From positions 744,001 to 808,000 of the forward strand of contig NZ_CP109467.1 of NCBI RefSeq assembly GCF_036227325.1: a DNA stretch of 64,000 bases. Reading direction: 5' to 3'. The DNA comes from Streptomyces sp. NBC_01465. GTDB taxonomy: Bacteria > Actinomycetota > Actinomycetes > Streptomycetales > Streptomycetaceae. The notes under the pieces are model-generated. The model saw nothing but the letters and a program-made list of their open reading frames with translations. It had not been told where the DNA came from and did no database searches. Positions within the stretch are counted from its first letter, which is position 1, and every line of letters begins with the position of its first letter. The translations under genes were made by a program, and so were the position numbers. Shown here piece after piece: positions 32,484-41,681 of the stretch.

Positions 32484-33803
32484 GTGGCAGCACAATATGC
32501 GATCAGTGGTACGACCGCCAAGGGGATTGCCTCGTCGGTCGAGCAAGTGGTGGCCGAGGGCGGGCTCGGTCCCGGGGACGCCCTGCCTCCGGTGCGGCGG
32601 CTCGCGGACCAACTCGGGGTCAGCGCGGGGACGGTGGCGACCGCGTACAAGGAGCTGCGTCAGCGCGGGATCGTGGTGACGCGCGGGCGCGGCGGGACGG
32701 TCGTCGCGCAGGCGCCCGCCGTGGGGGCCCGGCGGCCGCCGCGGGTGCCTCAGGGGGTGCGGGATCTTGCGGGCGGGCATCCCGATACGGCGTTCCTGCC
32801 GGTGCTGTTGCCTCCGGAGCGGGTGGATCCCGTGAATGGTTCGCATCGGGCTTCGCCTCGGCTCGCCGGTCTTGAGGAGTTGGCGCGGGCGTGGTTCGCG
32901 CGGGACGGGGTGCCTGATGGGCAGGTGACCTTTGCGCATGGGGCGCTCGACTGCATGGCGCGGCTGCTGTCGGTGGAGCTGAAGCCCGGTGACACCGTGG
33001 CCGTGGAGGATCCGGGGTTCCATCATCTGCTGGATCTCGTACCGGCGTTGGGGCTGCGGATGGCTCCGGTGGCGGTGGACGACGAGGGGATCAGGCCCGA
33101 GGCGTTGCGCGGTGCGCTGCGGGCGGGGGCCCGGGCGCTGGTGTGCAGTCCGCGGGGGCAGAGTCCGATGGGCGGCGCCTTCTCGGAGGAGCGGCGGGCG
33201 GCTCTGCTGGAGGTGCTGGGCGCGTATTCGGAGGTCCTGGTCGTCGAGGACGATCACAACGCGGAGATCGCGGGGGCCGCTTCGTACTCACTGGCGTCGG
33301 GCGGGCTCGCGCGGTGGGCTCAGGTGCGGACCGTGTCGAAGCATCTGGGGATCGATCTGCGGTGGGCGGCGCTCGCCTGTGACGCGACCACGCTGGCCCG
33401 GCACGAGGGGCGGATGCTGCTCACCTCGGGGTGGGTCAGTCACGTACTGCAGGAGACCGTGGAGCGGACCATGTCCGATGCCCGGGCGCGGGCGCTGGTC
33501 GGGCGTGCGGAGGTTGTGTATACCGAGCGCCGCGAGGCTCTGATCAGGGAGCTCGGGGGGCGCGGGATCGGGGCGCACGGGGCGAGCGGGCTGAATGTGT
33601 GGGTGCCGGTGCGGGACGAGTCCGCCGTCGTCAACGGGCTGCGGTCGCGGGGGTGGTGGGTTGCGGCCGGTGCGAGGTTCCGTATCGCCACGCCCACTGC
33701 TGTACGGATCACGACGGCCACCCTGGAGACGGCCGACGCGGTGCGGCTGGCCTCGGACTTCGCGGAGGTGCTGGGTGAGTCCGAGGCCACGTACGGGGGT
33801 TGA
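32484..33803 (+). CDS. MocR/PdxR-type GntR regulator with aminotransferase domain
   Basis: The protein (439 aa) has an N-terminal winged helix: GDALPPVRRLADQLGVSAGT and VATAYKELRQRGIVVTRGRG. A fold-type I aminotransferase domain follows (about 90-439), with FAHGALDCMARLL, VEDPGFHHLLDLV and the PLP-lysine region TVSKHLGIDLRWA. MocR proteins bind PLP or PLP adducts as effectors and usually control a divergent gene. GTG 32484 is preferred over an ATG at 32460 because the latter would place the promoter inside the coding region. Its stop abuts the acetoacetyl-CoA synthetase stop. Confidence 0.9.
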   Translation: MAAQYAISGTTAKGIASSVEQVVAEGGLGPGDALPPVRRLADQLGVSAGTVATAYKELRQRGIVVTRGRGGTVVAQAPAVGARRPPRVPQGVRDLAGGHPDTAFLPVLLPPERVDPVNGSHRASPRLAGLEELARAWFARDGVPDGQVTFAHGALDCMARLLSVELKPGDTVAVEDPGFHHLLDLVPALGLRMAPVAVDDEGIRPEALRGALRAGARALVCSPRGQSPMGGAFSEERRAALLEVLGAYSEVLVVEDDHNAEIAGAASYSLASGGLARWAQVRTVSKHLGIDLRWAALACDATTLARHEGRMLLTSGWVSHVLQETVERTMSDARARALVGRAEVVYTERREALIRELGGRGIGAHGASGLNVWVPVRDESAVVNGLRSRGWWVAAGARFRIATPTAVRITTATLETADAVRLASDFAEVLGESEATYGG

Positions 33804-35780
33804 TCAGCTGCGGCGGTCGCGGGCCAGGGTCTCGTAGAAGCGGAGCAGGTCGAGGTTGTCGACCGAGCCCGGGTTGACCGCCTTCGCGAGGGGGGTGCCC
33901 TGGAGGAGGCGCTTGACCGGGACCTCGATGCGCTTGCCGGTGAGGGTGTGCGGGACTCCGGCGACTTCGATGATGTCGTCGGGGACGTGGCGGGGCGAGA
34001 GCTGGGTGCGGATGGTGCTGATGATGCGGGTGCGCAGGGAGTCGTCGAGCGTGGCACCTTCGGCGAGGTGGACGAAGAGCGGCATCCAGTAGCCCCCGTC
34101 CGGTTCCTCCAGGCCGATGACGAGGGATTCCTTGATTTCTGGGAGGCATTCGACCGCTTCGTAGATGTCCGATGAACCCATGCGGACACCCTGGCGGTTG
34201 AGGGTGGAGTCCGAACGGCCGTGGATGACCACGGAGTTGTGGTCCGTGATCGTGATCCAGTCGCCGTGGCGCCAGACGCCGGGATAGGTGTCGAAGTAAC
34301 TGTCGTGGTAGCGGCTGCCGTCGGGGTCGTTCCAGAAGCGGATCGGCATGGAGGGCATGGGGGCGGTGACGACCAGTTCGCCGACTTCGCCTGTAAGGGG
34401 CTTGCCCTGGGGGTCCCAGGCCTGGAGGTCCGTTCCCAGGCAGGCCGCCTGGAGTTCGCCGATGTGGACCGGGAGGGTGGGGACCGCGCCGGCGAAGCAG
34501 CTGCAGACGTCGGTGCCGCCGCTGACCGAGGCGATCCAGACATCGTCGCCCGCCGCCTCGTGGAGCCAGCGGAATCCGTCGGGCGGGAGCGGGGATCCTG
34601 TGGTGGCGATGCACTTGACCGTGGAGAGGTCGTAGTCGCGGGCCGGGTGGATGTCGGCCTTGCGGCAGGCCATGACGTACGCGGCGGAGGTCCCGAAGAC
34701 GGTGGCGCGGGTGCGCTCCGCGACCTTCCACTGGGCGCCGGTGTCGGGGAAGCCGGGGCTGCCGTCGTACAGGACGATCGTGGTGCCCGTGAGCAGGCCG
34801 GAGACGAGGAAGTTCCACATCATCCAGCCGGTGGAGGTGTACCAGAAGAAGCGGTCGCCGGGGCCGAGGTCGCAGTGCAGGCCGATCTGCTTGAAGTGCT
34901 CGATCAGGATGCCGCCCTGGGACTGGACGATCGCCTTGGGGAGGCCCGTGGTGCCCGAGGAGTAGAGGACCCAGAGGGGGTGGTCGAAGGGGACCTGCTG
35001 GAAGACGGGGTCCGCTGTGCCGGCTGTTGCTTCGGACCAGTCGAGGGCGCCCTCGGGGGCCTCGGTGCCGAGGAGCGGGATGTGGATCACGGCGTTGAGG
35101 GTGGGGAGCTCGCGGCGGAGTTCGGCGACGGTTTCCGTACGGTCGTGGGACTTTCCGCCGTAGCGGTAGCCGTCGACGGTGAACAGCACGACGGGCTCGA
35201 CCTGTTGGAAGCGGTCGAGGACCGAGCGGGCGCCGAAGTCGGGGGCGCAGGAGGTCCAGACGGCGCCGACCGCCGCGGTGGCGAGGAGGGCGGTGACGGC
35301 CTGGGGGATGTTGGGGAGGTAGCCGCTGACGCGGTCTCCCGGGCGTACGCCGAGGGCGCGGAGACGGGCGGCGAGCGCTCCTGTCTGGCGGCGGAGTTCG
35401 GACCAGCTGACGGGCTGTACCTCGTGCGTCTCGTCGACGTGGAGGAGGGCCGGTTCGTCCGCGCGCGAGGGGTCTTCGGCGGTGCGCAGGGCGTGTTCCG
35501 CGTAGTTGAGGGTGGCGCCGGGGAACCACTGGGCGCCGGGCATGGAGCGGTCGGCGAGGACTTCGTCGTACGGGGTCGAGAAGCGGATCTCGAACCACTC
35601 CGCCACGGCCTGCCAGAACGTGTCCAGGCTCTCGACCGACCAGCGGTGGAGGGCTTCGTAGCCGCCGTCGGCCGGGGCGCCGTGGTGCTCTGCCGCCCAG
35701 GACTGGAAGCGGGTGATCGTGGCGCCGTCGATGCGCTCCTGGCTGGGCTGCCAGAGCGGGGCGTCGTGGGTCGAGGTCAT
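33804..35780 (-). CDS. aacS: acetoacetyl-CoA synthetase
   Basis: The 658-residue acyl-adenylate enzyme activates acetoacetate with ATP and CoA. The motif LWVLYSSGTTGLPKAIVQS is the AMP-binding P-loop; GWMMWNFLVSGLL and the SDSTLNRQGVRMG hinge are AacS-like. The catalytic lysine is K616 in HTLTGKRIEVPVK, the residue reported as acetylated in the Streptomyces lividans enzyme. Length and the N-terminal ACAS-type extension fit AacS rather than acetyl-CoA synthetase. It probably feeds ketone-body or polyhydroxybutyrate carbon into acetyl-CoA. It is divergent from the GH31 gene. Confidence 0.94.
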   Translation of the reverse strand: MTSTHDAPLWQPSQERIDGATITRFQSWAAEHHGAPADGGYEALHRWSVESLDTFWQAVAEWFEIRFSTPYDEVLADRSMPGAQWFPGATLNYAEHALRTAEDPSRADEPALLHVDETHEVQPVSWSELRRQTGALAARLRALGVRPGDRVSGYLPNIPQAVTALLATAAVGAVWTSCAPDFGARSVLDRFQQVEPVVLFTVDGYRYGGKSHDRTETVAELRRELPTLNAVIHIPLLGTEAPEGALDWSEATAGTADPVFQQVPFDHPLWVLYSSGTTGLPKAIVQSQGGILIEHFKQIGLHCDLGPGDRFFWYTSTGWMMWNFLVSGLLTGTTIVLYDGSPGFPDTGAQWKVAERTRATVFGTSAAYVMACRKADIHPARDYDLSTVKCIATTGSPLPPDGFRWLHEAAGDDVWIASVSGGTDVCSCFAGAVPTLPVHIGELQAACLGTDLQAWDPQGKPLTGEVGELVVTAPMPSMPIRFWNDPDGSRYHDSYFDTYPGVWRHGDWITITDHNSVVIHGRSDSTLNRQGVRMGSSDIYEAVECLPEIKESLVIGLEEPDGGYWMPLFVHLAEGATLDDSLRTRIISTIRTQLSPRHVPDDIIEVAGVPHTLTGKRIEVPVKRLLQGTPLAKAVNPGSVDNLDLLRFYETLARDRRS

Positions 35781-35995
35781 GGGGCGGCTCCCGGGCTGTA
35801 CGCGTGGTCTGCGTGGGTCGCGCGCACGTGCTGGGGTGTGCGCGTGACGCGGCTGTCAGGGACGATGCCATGTGATCGTCTTCTGCACCAGGGTGTTCCG
35901 CCCATAGTGGGGCGTACGGCGATGTGGTGCCACCACGGGTGAACGGAAGTTGAACGGCCCCCACAGCGCCGGTGGTCGGTGGCAGGGTGAACGGC

Positions 35996-38344
35996 ATGGA
36001 CGTCTCTGACCTGGTGCGCTCGGTGAAGGCAGTCGGAACGGTGCAGGGGCTGCGCGCCGTGCGCTCCGCGTGGCGGCGGCAGCGTACGGATGCCAGGGAG
36101 CTGCCGCCGCGCGGGGCCGAGCGGGCGCGCGTGCCGGGCGTGCTGACCGGTGTGGAGCCGCGGCCGGGGGGCGGGGTGGTGCGGTTCGCGCGCTCCGAGC
36201 TGCAGGTCACGGTCGCCGCGGGGGGCGCGGTCTTCTGGGGATGGGACGGGGCCGGGCCGCTGCCCTCGTACGCGATCGACGGGGACGCGCCCGAGCCCGA
36301 TGCGCGCGCCTTCCTCGAACCGGACAAGAACGGCGGCTGGCGGGTGGTCTCGGAGCGGCTGACGGTCGCCGTGTCGCGGCACGGGGCCGTCGAGCTGACG
36401 ACTCCCGGCGGTGTCGTCCTGCGGCGGGAGCTGCCGCCGCGCTGGTGGGAGCCGGCCGGCGGAGGGCAGTCGCGGTGGGTGCAGCGGACCGAAGTGCCCG
36501 CGGACGCACGGTTCTTCGGTCTGGGCGGACGGGGCGCGGGGCCCCGGCTGCGGGACGGTACGTATGCCTTGTGGAACACCGATCCGCGCGGGGGCTTCGA
36601 CCGGGGCGACGATCCGCTGTACATCACCATGCCCGTACAGCTGGTGGTGGCCGATGCGGGGACCCATCTGGCCTTCTACGACACCACGTGGGAGGGGAAG
36701 GTGGTGCTCTCCGAGGGCGAGGAGGGCGAGGGGTCCGGGCACGACAGGCCGGGCACCAGTGAGATGCGGATGGGGGGCGGGCCGCTGCGCTGCTGGGTGG
36801 TCGCGGGCACGCCCGCGCGGGTGCTGCAGGGGTGGACGGCGCTCACGGGTGCACCCGCGCTGCCGCCGTCGTGGGCGCTCGGAACGCAGCACGCGCGGTG
36901 GGGGTTCGGCAGCGAGCACGAGGTGCGGCGGATCGTGGCGGGCTACCGGGAGCGGGATCTGCCGCTGTCCGCTCTGCATTTGGACATCGATCACTACGAC
37001 CGGCACCAAGTCTTCACCGTGGACCGGGCGAACTTTCCCGATCTGCCGGGGCTTGCCAAGGATCTGCGCGCGGACGGGGTGCGGCTCGTGTCGATCGTCG
37101 ATCCGGCGGTGAGGGCGGAGGCGGGGAACGCCGTGTACGACAGCGGGGTTTCCGTCGACGCGTTCGTACGGGACGCACGGGGGCGGCCGGCGCGCGGCGT
37201 CGTCTGGCCGGGTGAGTGCGTCTTCCCCGACTTCACTGCTCCCCGAGTGCGGGAGTGGTGGGGCGGACTGTACGAGGAGCGGCTCGCGCAGGGGTTCTCC
37301 GGGGTGTGGCACGACATGAACGAGCCTGCATCCTTTGCCCCGTTCGGGGATCCGACGCTGCCCAGGTCGTCGCGGCACGACCTGGAGGGGCGGGGCGGGG
37401 ACCATCGCGAGGCCCACAATGTGTACGGGCTGACGATGGCGAGGGCCGGCTACGAGGGTCTGCTGAGGCTCCGGCCCGACGAGCGGCCCTTTCTGTTCTC
37501 GCGGTCCGGGTGGGCGGGGATGCAGCGGTACGGCGGGACCTGGTCGGGGGACGTGACGACGGGGTGGCCCGGGCTGCGCGCCTCGCTGTCGCTGGTGATG
37601 GGGCTCGGGCTGTGCGGGGTGCCGTACTCGGGTCCCGATGTGGGCGGCTTCGACGGGCGGCCGTCACCGGAGCTGTATCTGCGATGGCTCCAACTCGGGG
37701 CGTATCTGCCGCTGTTCCGTACGCATGCGGCGATCTGGGCGGGGCGGCGGGAGCCCTGGGAGTTCGGACCTCAGGTCCTTGAGCATGCGCGCGCCGCGCT
37801 GGAGGAGCGCGAACGGCTGCGGCCGTACTTCATGACACTGGCGCAGCTGGCCCGGCTGACCGGGGCTCCCTATGTGCGGCCGCTGTGGTGGGGTTCCTCG
37901 GCCGACCGGGCGCTGCGGGACTGCGAGGACGCCTTCCTCCTCGGGGATGCGCTGCTGGTGGCGCCGGTGTTCGAGCGCGGGGGCGACCGGCGGGCGGTGC
38001 GGCTGCCGCGGGGGCGGTGGTACGACACGGTGACGGGGCAGGCGCACGAGGGGCCCGGGCAGGTGCTGCTGGATGCGCCGCTGTCCCGTATCCCCGTACT
38101 GGCGAGGGCCGGTTCGGTGATTCCCGTACGGGGCGCGGACGGTGGTCTTGAGCTGGAGGTGTGGGCTCCGGCGGCGGGGCGCACCGGGGGCGGGGTCGTC
38201 GTGGGGGACGCCGGGGACGGGTGGGTGACGCCGGAGGTCGAGCGGTTCACCACCAAGCTGGTGAGGGGGCGGGTGGTGGTGGAGCAGATCGTCGACGGGG
38301 GTGCGGTGGAGCCGGGTCGTCCGGTGCGGGTGAGGGGGATTTAG
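35996..38344 (+). CDS. glycoside hydrolase family 31 protein (alpha-glucosidase-like)
   Basis: The 782-residue protein has the family 31 architecture. The beta-sandwich N-terminal part contains FFGLGGRGAGPRLRDGTYAL. The catalytic barrel carries LHLDIDHYDRHQVFTVD and WHDMNEPASF, the nucleophile aspartate being near residue 440. The acid/base region is RSGWAGMQRYGGTWSGD. It cleaves alpha-linked glucose or xylose units. There is no signal peptide, so it acts in the cytoplasm. The ATG at 35996 is chosen over an in-frame start at 35972 because AGGGTGA precedes it. The stop overlaps the convergent Nudix stop. Confidence 0.92.
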   Translation: MDVSDLVRSVKAVGTVQGLRAVRSAWRRQRTDARELPPRGAERARVPGVLTGVEPRPGGGVVRFARSELQVTVAAGGAVFWGWDGAGPLPSYAIDGDAPEPDARAFLEPDKNGGWRVVSERLTVAVSRHGAVELTTPGGVVLRRELPPRWWEPAGGGQSRWVQRTEVPADARFFGLGGRGAGPRLRDGTYALWNTDPRGGFDRGDDPLYITMPVQLVVADAGTHLAFYDTTWEGKVVLSEGEEGEGSGHDRPGTSEMRMGGGPLRCWVVAGTPARVLQGWTALTGAPALPPSWALGTQHARWGFGSEHEVRRIVAGYRERDLPLSALHLDIDHYDRHQVFTVDRANFPDLPGLAKDLRADGVRLVSIVDPAVRAEAGNAVYDSGVSVDAFVRDARGRPARGVVWPGECVFPDFTAPRVREWWGGLYEERLAQGFSGVWHDMNEPASFAPFGDPTLPRSSRHDLEGRGGDHREAHNVYGLTMARAGYEGLLRLRPDERPFLFSRSGWAGMQRYGGTWSGDVTTGWPGLRASLSLVMGLGLCGVPYSGPDVGGFDGRPSPELYLRWLQLGAYLPLFRTHAAIWAGRREPWEFGPQVLEHARAALEERERLRPYFMTLAQLARLTGAPYVRPLWWGSSADRALRDCEDAFLLGDALLVAPVFERGGDRRAVRLPRGRWYDTVTGQAHEGPGQVLLDAPLSRIPVLARAGSVIPVRGADGGLELEVWAPAAGRTGGGVVVGDAGDGWVTPEVERFTTKLVRGRVVVEQIVDGGAVEPGRPVRVRGI

Positions 38345-38757
38345 GCGTACGCGCCTGCGAACCACGACCGCAGGGCTGCCGTGTGGAGCGGGAAGGCGAG
38401 GTCCTGCGGGGCGTACAGGACGTGCCAGCCCGCCGTCTCGTCGGTCGGCACGGAAGGCGGCAGGTCCTGCAGGGCGCGCTCGGGGAGGAGGCCGAAGAGC
38501 AGGAGAAATCCGTCGGGGGCGCTCATCGCGTCGGCCAGTCGTACGCCGTCCTGGTCCGCCTCGATGCCGGTCTCCTCGCGCAGTTCCCGTACGACCGCGT
38601 GCCGCCAGTCCTCCAGGTGGTCGATGTAGCCGCCGGGGAGCGCGATGCCGCCGATGCGCGGCTCGATGGTGCGGGTGATGACGGCGAGCCCCGTTCTGTC
38701 GTTGTCCCTGACGGGCTGGAGGGCGACGGCGACAGGCAGCGGATTGCGGAAGTCCAT
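38341..38757 (-). CDS. Nudix hydrolase
   Basis: The 138-residue protein has a complete Nudix box GYIDHLE(x7)RELREETGI, matching Gx5Ex7REUxEExGU, at about residues 42-64. It hydrolyses a nucleoside diphosphate-linked compound in the cytoplasm; the specific substrate cannot be read. It overlaps the GH31 stop by four bases and is divergent from the VanX-like gene, which starts 64 bp away. Confidence 0.92.
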   Translation of the reverse strand: MDFRNPLPVAVALQPVRDNDRTGLAVITRTIEPRIGGIALPGGYIDHLEDWRHAVVRELREETGIEADQDGVRLADAMSAPDGFLLLFGLLPERALQDLPPSVPTDETAGWHVLYAPQDLAFPLHTAALRSWFAGAYA

Positions 38758-38820
38758 GGGCGCGGACTGTATCCGATCACCCTTCCCCCGAAGGCCGTTG
38801 ACCTGATAGATGGAGTGCCC

Positions 38821-39630
38821 ATGACACGAATGCCTTCTGCCGTACGTGCCCTGGTGACCGCTGCTGCAACGCTGCTGGCCGTCACCGTCCTCTCCCCCAC
38901 CGCCCGGGCGACGCCCGAGCCCAAGGCCCCACGCGAGTTCGTGGCGCTGAGCTCCGTGGATCCGACGATCATCCAGGAGATGCGCTACCCGTACGAGCAC
39001 AACTTCGTGGCCGCGCCGGTCGACGGCTACCAGCAGCCGCTCTGCATCCTGACCAAGCCGGCCGCGCAGGCTCTGCACCGGGCGCAGATCAAGCTGCTGC
39101 GGAAGGGCTATTCGCTGAAGGTGTACGACTGTTACCGGCCTCAGCGGGCCGTCGACCACTTCGTGCGGTGGGCGAAGGACCTGGACGACGAGAAGACGAA
39201 GGCGGAGTTCTATCCGCAGGTCGACAAGACCCGTCTGTTCGCGGACGGTTACATCGCGGAGAAGTCCGGGCACAGTCGCGGCTCCACGATGGACCTGACG
39301 CTGGTGCGGCTGCCCGCGCTGCCGACGCGCCCCTACCGTCCCGGCCAGAAGCTGGTCCCGTGCTACGCGCCGAAGGCGGAGCGCTTCCCCGACAACTCGG
39401 TCGACATGGGTACCGGCTTCGACTGCTTCGACACGCTCGCACACACCGACGACCCGCGGATCACCGGCGTTCAGCGGACCAACCGCGATCTGCTGCGTGA
39501 CGCGCTCGGCGCCGAGGGGTTCGTGAACCTCCCCGAGGAGTGGTGGCACTACACCTTCAAGCCGGAGCTCTTCCCCGACACCTATTTCAACTTCCCCGTC
39601 GCACGGCGGTCCGTGGCCGGTCACCACTGA
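38821..39630 (+). CDS. secreted M15 D-Ala-D-Ala dipeptidase (VanX-like)
   Basis: The 269-residue protein has a signal peptide: basic start, then VRALVTAAATLLAVTVLSP and an ARA cleavage site near residue 30. The M15 zinc site is SGHSRGSTMDL and EWWHYTF. These match D-alanyl-D-alanine dipeptidases. VanX itself is cytoplasmic and acts in vancomycin resistance; this exported form more likely takes part in cell-wall turnover. No vanH/vanA genes are adjacent. TGGAG precedes the ATG and a 20-bp terminator follows. Confidence 0.92.
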   Translation: MTRMPSAVRALVTAAATLLAVTVLSPTARATPEPKAPREFVALSSVDPTIIQEMRYPYEHNFVAAPVDGYQQPLCILTKPAAQALHRAQIKLLRKGYSLKVYDCYRPQRAVDHFVRWAKDLDDEKTKAEFYPQVDKTRLFADGYIAEKSGHSRGSTMDLTLVRLPALPTRPYRPGQKLVPCYAPKAERFPDNSVDMGTGFDCFDTLAHTDDPRITGVQRTNRDLLRDALGAEGFVNLPEEWWHYTFKPELFPDTYFNFPVARRSVAGHH

Positions 39631-39640
39631 CGCGCAGGGT

Positions 39641-39688
39641 GTGAAGGAGGGGCCGGGACCACCCCCGTGGGTCCCGGCCCCTCCTTCA
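39641..39688. terminator. hairpin after VanX-like gene
   Basis: A perfect 20-bp inverted repeat (39641-39660 and 39669-39688) with an 8-nt loop is one of the longest stems in the window. It ends the vanX-like transcript and insulates the following operon. Confidence 0.9.
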
Positions 39689-39745
39689 CTCCCTATCGGA
39701 CGCGGGCCGACCACTTCCGGTTCTCCGACACGCCGTGGCACACTT

Positions 39746-39760
39746 CTGACGTTCCGTCAG
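39746..39760. promoter_or_regulatory. perfect palindromic operator-like site
   Basis: CTGACGTTCCGTCAG is a 6-bp inverted repeat with a 3-bp spacer, 22 bp upstream of the DUF35 gene. Such sites are typical of TetR-family operators controlling acyl-CoA genes in actinobacteria. No TetR gene is adjacent, so the regulator would act in trans. Confidence 0.6.
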
Positions 39761-39782
39761 ATTACTGATGCCGGGAGGGGTT

Positions 39783-40235
39783 TTGGCACGCACGCGCACA
39801 CCCGTGGTGGCCGGCTGGTTCACTGCCGACGACGAAGAGGGAGGCTTCCGGCTCCTCGGCACCCGCTGTTCCTCCTGCTCGGCGGTCTTCTTTCCGCGCG
39901 AGGACTCCTTCTGCCGCAACCCGGCCTGTACGGGCGGGGAGTTGACGGAGTGGCCGCTCTCGCCGCGCGGCCGCGTCTGGTCGTACACCGACGGGCGCTA
40001 CCGGCCACCCGCCCCGTACGTCTCCGACCCCTCCGCGGAGTGGAAGCCGTACGTCCTGCTCGCCGTCGAGCTGGAGGCCGAGCAGATGGTGGTGCTCGGC
40101 CAGGCCGCCCCCGGCGTGGAGCTCGCCGACCTGACCGTGGGGGCGGAGGTGGAGGTCGTCCCCGGAGTGCTCAGCGAGGACACCGACACCACCTGGACCA
40201 CCTGGCACTGGCAGCCGACGGGAGCACGCTCATGA
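39783..40235 (+). CDS. OB-fold/zinc-ribbon protein (DUF35), thiolase partner
   Basis: The protein is 150 aa from TTG 39783. A rubredoxin-like zinc ribbon, CSSCSAVFFPREDSFCRNPAC, occupies about residues 30-50. An OB-fold follows, with GRVWSYTDGRYRPPAPYV and MVVLGQAAPGVELAD. DUF35 proteins bind acyl-CoA or form complexes with SCP-x-type thiolases and HMG-CoA synthase-like enzymes. TTG 39783 has GGGAGGGG 3-6 nt upstream; an ATG at 39768 has no ribosome binding site. Its stop overlaps the thiolase start by four bases, so they are translationally coupled and likely partners. Confidence 0.88.
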   Translation: MARTRTPVVAGWFTADDEEGGFRLLGTRCSSCSAVFFPREDSFCRNPACTGGELTEWPLSPRGRVWSYTDGRYRPPAPYVSDPSAEWKPYVLLAVELEAEQMVVLGQAAPGVELADLTVGAEVEVVPGVLSEDTDTTWTTWHWQPTGARS

Positions 40236-41422
40236 CCGGCGACATAGCGGTACTCGGAGCGGGCATGCACCCCTGGGGCAAATGGGGGCGCAGCTTCGTC
40301 GAGTACGGAACGACCGCGGCCCGCGCGGCCCTCGCCGACGCCGGAATCGGCTGGCAGGACGTGCAGTCGGTGGTCGGCGCCGACACGGTGCGCGGCGGCT
40401 ACCCCGGCTATGTCGCGGGGGCCACCTTCGCCCAGGCGCTCGGCTGGCAGGGCGCCCGGGTGACCAGCGTCTACGCCGCCTGTGCGTCGGGCGCGCAGGC
40501 CATCTCGACGGCCAGGGCCCAGATCCTCGCGGGCCTCGCGGACGTCGCCCTCGTGGTGGGCGCCGACTCCGCGCCCAAGGGCTTCTTCGCCCCCGCGGGC
40601 GGCGAGCGCCCCGACGACCCCGACTGGCTGCGCTTCCGGCTGCTCGGCGCCACCAACCCCGCCTACTTCGCGCTCTACGCACGACGCAGGATGGCCCTCT
40701 ACGGCGATACGCCCGACGACTTCGCCCAGGTGAAGGTGAAGAACGCGGCAGCCGGAGCGCTCAACCCCAACGCCCGCTACCGCAAGACCGTCACACCCGA
40801 GGACGTCGCCGCGTCCGCCGTCGTCTGCGACCCGCTGCGGCTCCTCGACATCTGCGCGACCTCCGACGGAGCGGCGGCGCTGGTGCTGACCAGCCTGGAC
40901 TTCGCGCGCCGGCACGGGGCCGCGGATCCCGTCCGTATCCGTGCCGTGTCGACCAACACCCCCGTCTACCCCAAGTCCGTACTGGACCTGCCGGACATCG
41001 CGACCGATTCGGCGGCGGCCGTGGAGGCGTCCGGGGAGTCCTTCCGCGCCTCGATCGCCCGGGCCGCGTACGAGGAAGCCGGCATCGGTCCCGACGAGCT
41101 GTCGCTGGCCGAGGTCTACGACCTGTCCACCGCCCTCGAGCTGCAGTGGTACGAGGACATCGGGCTCTGCGGCGAGGGCGAGGGCGCGAAGCTGCTGCGC
41201 GAGGGGGCGACCGCGCTCGGCGGCCGCGTCCCGGTCAACACGAGCGGCGGTCTGGCGTCGTTCGGGGAGGCCGTGCCGGCCCAGGCGATCGCTCAGGTCT
41301 GCGAGTTGACCTGGCAGTTGCGCGGCGCGGCCGGGGAACGGCAGGTGGCCGGAGCGCGCGCCGGTATCACCGCCAACCAGGGGCTCTTCGGGCACGGCTC
41401 CTCGGTGATCGCCGTTCGCTGA
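40232..41422 (+). CDS. thiolase / SCP-x-like acetyl-CoA acetyltransferase
   Basis: The 396-residue protein has the thiolase fold with nucleophile cysteine 84 in [10 protein letters not shown] and the C-terminal GLFGHGSSV glycine-rich loop. Substrate-facing segments such as [16 protein letters not shown] are visible. Its division from classical acetyl-CoA acetyltransferases is shown by the DUF35 partner and lipid-transfer-like sequence. It probably cleaves or forms a beta-ketoacyl-CoA of a branched or cyclic substrate (sterol side chain-like), but the substrate is unknown. The ATGA overlap with DUF35 defines the start. Confidence 0.9.
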   Translation: MTGDIAVLGAGMHPWGKWGRSFVEYGTTAARAALADAGIGWQDVQSVVGADTVRGGYPGYVAGATFAQALGWQGARVTSVYAACASGAQAISTARAQILAGLADVALVVGADSAPKGFFAPAGGERPDDPDWLRFRLLGATNPAYFALYARRRMALYGDTPDDFAQVKVKNAAAGALNPNARYRKTVTPEDVAASAVVCDPLRLLDICATSDGAAALVLTSLDFARRHGAADPVRIRAVSTNTPVYPKSVLDLPDIATDSAAAVEASGESFRASIARAAYEEAGIGPDELSLAEVYDLSTALELQWYEDIGLCGEGEGAKLLREGATALGGRVPVNTSGGLASFGEAVPAQAIAQVCELTWQLRGAAGERQVAGARAGITANQGLFGHGSSVIAVR

Positions 41423-41681
41423 ACTCCGGTCGGGGCAAGGGGATTTCGGGCCACCGGACGCCCGTTCGTCCCGCGACCTTGACGCTCCATCACCACCGGT
41501 GAACACTTCCCGTTGTCTGTCGGCGCCGCCGGACGCGGCTCGCCCACACGGACACGGCACGCCCGTCACGGAGGCCGCGCGGGGCGCGGGAACGCCCGCC
41601 ACCGGCTCCGTAGCCATGGGAAACGCACCCTGCACGGAGGACCGGGGCCCACCTGTCCCGGGCATGGGACAAGGAGCCGCC

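Noticed and set aside
33709..36630. 973-aa minus-strand frame across the aacS gene
   Set aside because: It overlaps aacS and part of GH31 in another frame and consists of low-complexity Pro/Arg sequence.
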